Below are positions 5,412 to 6,009 of a DNA stretch of 6,009 bases, piece by piece. The notes beneath the pieces are model-generated. The model was given only the letters and a program-made list of their open reading frames with translations, made no database searches and was not told the DNA's origin. The first letter of the stretch is position 1, and each line of letters opens with the position of its first letter. The position numbers and the translations under genes were made by a program. Source of the stretch: JAUIAI01 sp963976885 (lineage in GTDB: Bacteria; Pseudomonadota; Gammaproteobacteria; Burkholderiales; Burkholderiaceae_E); contig CAXBNM010000298.1 in the NCBI GenBank assembly GCA_963976885.1, positions 1 to 6,009 on the forward strand, read 5' to 3'.

Positions 5412-6009
5412 TCAGCCGTTGAATGATTTACTTTCTGCGGCCAACGAGGCCAATAGGGGTGCCGGGGTCCAGAAACCAGGATCGCCAGCCGGATTGCGCG
5501 CAAACTCTTCCATGCGGTTCACGACGTTATACAAACCGTATTGGTCGGCAACCATCATCGGGCCGCCACGGAACAGCGGGAAGCCGTAACCGGTCAGGTA
5601 GATAAGGTCGATGTCCGAGGCTCGCATTGCAATGCCTTCCTCAAGAATCTTGGCGCCTTCATTGGCCAGGGCGAACACCAGCCGGTGCACGATTTCCTCA
5701 TCGCTGATCTTGCGCACGGTAGCGCCGATGTCTTTACGGTGCTTTTCGATCATTGCGTCAACCTTCGGGTCAACGATGGCCTTGCGTGAACCGGCCTCAT
5801 AGCGATACCAGCCTTCGCCGGTCTTTTGACCAAAGCGGCCCATTTCGCACAGGCGATCGGCAACGGCCGAATACTTGACGTCGGGCTTTTCTTCGTAGCG
5901 CCGCTTGCGGATATACCAACCCACATCGTTACCGGCCAAGTCACCCATCCGGAACGGGCCCATCGCAAAGCCGAATTTCTCGATCGCCTTGTCCACTTGC
6001 TGCGGGCTG
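5412..6009 (-). CDS. FadB-type 3-hydroxyacyl-CoA dehydrogenase/enoyl-CoA hydratase, C-terminal part (partial)
   Basis: The last 198 codons are visible and the reading frame runs off the right edge. The GTG near 5996 is an internal valine (SPQQVDKAIEKFG), not a start. What is seen: the end of a first 3-hydroxyacyl-CoA dehydrogenase C-terminal domain (GFAMGPFRMGDLAGNDVGW, then GRFGQKTGEGWYRYE), followed by a second copy of that helical domain (EEIVHRLVFALANEGAKILEEG, then GYGFPLFRGGPM). Two tandem C-terminal domains are characteristic of the fused FadB/FadJ/peroxisomal-type multifunctional enzymes, usually about 700 residues. These hydrate 2-enoyl-CoA and oxidise the 3-hydroxyacyl-CoA with NAD. 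The hydratase and Rossmann domains should lie beyond the edge. The product would feed the thiolase 26 bp downstream. A single-function dehydrogenase with a duplicated tail is possible but less likely. Confidence 0.93.
   Translation of the reverse strand, partial: SPQQVDKAIEKFGFAMGPFRMGDLAGNDVGWYIRKRRYEEKPDVKYSAVADRLCEMGRFGQKTGEGWYRYEAGSRKAIVDPKVDAMIEKHRKDIGATVRKISDEEIVHRLVFALANEGAKILEEGIAMRASDIDLIYLTGYGFPLFRGGPMMVADQYGLYNVVNRMEEFARNPAGDPGFWTPAPLLASLAAESKSFNG

Noticed and set aside
5994..5996. A GTG start for the FadB-type gene.
   Set aside because: The frame continues upstream to the window edge, and the residues before and after it match the inside of a dehydrogenase C-terminal domain. The GTG is therefore an internal valine.

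Overview
This is a GC-rich window (about 55-70% GC in the lines I counted) with seven genes, all on the minus strand and tightly packed. It looks like part of a catabolic operon from a chromosome of a proteobacterium. The FadB-type C-terminus and the thiolase look most like beta- or gammaproteobacterial acyl-CoA degradation enzymes. That taxonomic reading is an impression from protein style, not a search result. I see no RNA genes, CRISPR arrays, insertion sequences, integrases, toxin-antitoxin pairs or phage genes.

In transcription order (high to low coordinates) the layout is as follows. (1) 6009-5412 is the C-terminal part of a FadB-type multifunctional enoyl-CoA hydratase/3-hydroxyacyl-CoA dehydrogenase, cut by the window edge. 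(2) 5385-4207 is a complete thiolase. (3) 4207-3431 is a short-chain dehydrogenase (SDR) that overlaps the thiolase stop by one base. (4) 3410-2412 is a zinc-independent NADP-dependent enone/alkenal reductase of the PTGR/CurA type. (5) 2330-1566 is a class II aldolase/adducin-family protein with a TTG start. (6) 1501-629 is a second SDR, also with a TTG start. (7) 621-1 is the N-terminal 207 residues of an epoxide-hydrolase-like alpha/beta hydrolase, which continues past the left edge.

Genes 1-4 form a very tight block with gaps of 26, -1 and 20 bp. An 81-bp gap precedes the aldolase and a 64-bp gap precedes the second SDR. The 64-bp gap holds a strong GC-rich hairpin followed by a five-U run, which resembles an intrinsic terminator or attenuator. 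Genes 6 and 7 are again tightly coupled (7 bp, with the ribosome binding site overlapping the stop codon).

Functionally, the hydratase/dehydrogenase and thiolase would carry out the last steps of a beta-oxidation spiral. The two SDRs, the enone reductase, the aldolase-fold protein and the alpha/beta hydrolase look like accessory enzymes. They could prepare or trim an unusual oxygenated, unsaturated or cyclic acyl substrate. The substrate cannot be read from this sequence. No acyl-CoA ligase, acyl-CoA dehydrogenase, transporter or regulator lies inside the window. I did not find a convincing new biological system. The points most worth a second look are the aldolase-fold protein that lacks the catalytic glutamate and the terminator-like hairpin inside the gene run.
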